Position numbers and translations under genes: made by a program. 64,000 bases of DNA from JBBQUN01 sp963698395 (GTDB lineage: Bacteria; Actinomycetota; Acidimicrobiia; Acidimicrobiales; SZUA-35), in contig CAVOQQ010000002.1 of the NCBI GenBank assembly GCA_963698395.1, forward strand, positions 62,001 through 126,000. The letters are read 5' to 3'. Positions within the stretch are counted from its first letter, which is position 1, and every line of letters starts with the position of its first letter. Shown in pieces: positions 63,331-64,000 of this stretch. The notes below the pieces were generated by a model. That model saw nothing but the letters and a program-made list of their open reading frames with translations. It did no database searches and was not told the DNA's origin.

Positions 63331-63903
63331 TCAGGGACTCGCGTTGGCGCGGAGCGCCTGGATGGTCATGTCGAGGATGTGTTCGAGGTCGGTCGGCGTG
63401 ATGTCGGTGTTGTCGACGATCCGCTTGGAGATCAGCGGACCCTGGACCATGTGCATCGCCAGCTCGAGATCGATCTCGGCGTCGACCTCACCCCGGGCGA
63501 TCGCTCGCTGGAGGGCAACCGCGGTGGGTCCACGTGGCTGCACCCGAGCCCGCCGGAACAGCTCGTAGTTCTCCGGGCTCTCCATCGACTTGCTGATCAT
63601 CCAGGCGAACAGCTCTCTGGTCTGGGGAACCGATGCCACGTCGATGTAGCGGCGGTGGATCGCTTCGAGGTCGCTGCGCAACGATCCGGTGTCGGGCTGT
63701 GGGGCGATCGAAACGCTGTCTTCGACGACAGCGAAAACCAGTGCATCGGTCGAGCCGAAGTGGCGGTACAGCGTGGACTTGGCAACGCCAGAGCGTCGAG
63801 CAACCTCGTCTGCCGTCACCGCGTTGACGCCCTCGCCCAAGATGATCGCCAGTGCGGCGTCCAGCAGCCGCCGTCGTGCAGCCTCGCTCAGTGGTCGTGC
63901 CAT
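63331..63903 (-). CDS. TetR-family transcriptional regulator
   Basis: The 190-residue repressor has the N-terminal HTH (LDAALAIILGEGVNAVTADE, then VARRSGVAKSTLYRHFGSTD) and a helical ligand domain (EAIHRRYIDVASVPQTRELF onward). Its likely operator lies 68 bp upstream, and the divergent gene is outside the window. Confidence 0.92.
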   Translation of the reverse strand: MARPLSEAARRRLLDAALAIILGEGVNAVTADEVARRSGVAKSTLYRHFGSTDALVFAVVEDSVSIAPQPDTGSLRSDLEAIHRRYIDVASVPQTRELFAWMISKSMESPENYELFRRARVQPRGPTAVALQRAIARGEVDAEIDLELAMHMVQGPLISKRIVDNTDITPTDLEHILDMTIQALRANASP

Positions 63904-63931
63904 AACACTCGGGACCGTAGCGCATCATGTG

Positions 63932-63960
63932 TTGCAATATGGTTGATCTTTCTGCATAGT
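63932..63960 (+). promoter_or_regulatory. Sigma-70-like promoter facing out of the window
   Basis: TTGCAA (63932-63937), 17 bp, then CATAGT (63955-63960) fits a primary-sigma promoter on the plus strand. It stands out in an AT-rich patch of this GC-rich DNA. The gene it drives starts beyond 64000. Confidence 0.5.
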
Positions 63961-63970
63961 ACCTCTGGAA

Positions 63971-63987
63971 CGCTACGAACCGTAGCG
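63971..63987. promoter_or_regulatory. TetR-type operator CGCTACG-aac-CGTAGCG
   Basis: This perfect 7-bp inverted repeat lies 11 bp after the -10 of the outward promoter. The half-site ACCGTAGCG is repeated at 63914-63922, close to the tetR start, so the regulator may control both directions. Confidence 0.6.
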
Positions 63988-64000
63988 AAATGATCTCGGA

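Overview
The window is high-GC DNA from an actinobacterium. Supporting signs are many GTG starts, overlapping ATGA/TGATG gene junctions, a deazaflavin (F420)-type nitroreductase-fold protein, CsoR, and dynamin-like genes of the mycobacterial iniBAC type. Gene content and style suggest the class Acidimicrobiia rather than Streptomyces or Mycobacterium; this is an inference, since no rRNA gene is present. The DNA looks chromosomal: there is no insertion sequence, phage, CRISPR array or replication origin.

Layout. 1-11 kb holds metabolic and repair genes: a DUF385 protein, O-acetylhomoserine sulfhydrylase (metY) with a strong upstream palindrome, an AbiEi/DUF559-like protein, a cyclophilin, a 2OG-Fe(II) oxygenase coupled to msrB, serC, an aspartate aminotransferase, an S9 peptidase and an alpha/beta hydrolase. 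11-22 kb is the most distinctive locus: a LuxR-type STAND-like regulator (IniR-like), an IniB-domain protein, two dynamin-like GTPases (IniA-like and IniC-like), a second IniB-domain protein on the opposite strand, and a membrane-anchored Hsp70-type ATPase. It is followed by a DUF4032 kinase-fold protein. 23-27 kb has a methyltransferase, a flavin oxidoreductase and serA. 27-30 kb is an orphan Flp/TadE/TadG-like pseudopilin operon. 30-41 kb combines a lipoprotein, leuCD with a divergent IclR-type regulator, a sugar ABC transporter whose binding-protein gene is cut off by a 25-bp tandem repeat, greA, leuB and a citramalate synthase. 41-46 kb has an ECF sigma factor with a membrane-anchored partner, gltX, a YdcF protein, tRNA-Gln and tRNA-Glu. 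46-54 kb has an MFS/GPH transporter, a CLC antiporter, a hydrolase and a csoR-copA-copZ copper operon. 54-64 kb has a TauE exporter, methionine aminopeptidase, an SDR, a cobalamin-binding subunit, deoC, yqgE, an ABC-2 exporter and a TetR regulator facing out of the window.

How the genes work together. The 11-22 kb genes look like one cell-envelope or membrane-remodelling module. A regulator precedes the iniB-iniA-iniC set, and two copies of a two-block sequence motif lie upstream of the two IniB-type genes, with block spacings differing by exactly 10 bp. leuC, leuD, leuB and the citramalate synthase supply the leucine/isoleucine pathway, probably under the IclR protein. gltX lies beside the tRNA-Gln and tRNA-Glu genes that a non-discriminating GluRS would charge. 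The copper operon carries its own CsoR-type operator.

Two window-wide properties matter for any reader. First, about 25 frame breaks, many in genes that should be essential, nearly all resolve as net +1 insertions, which points to insertion-type sequence error. Such genes are annotated end to end with the break positions stated. Second, short tandem repeats repeatedly sit at the 3' ends of genes, in some cases containing the stop codon.
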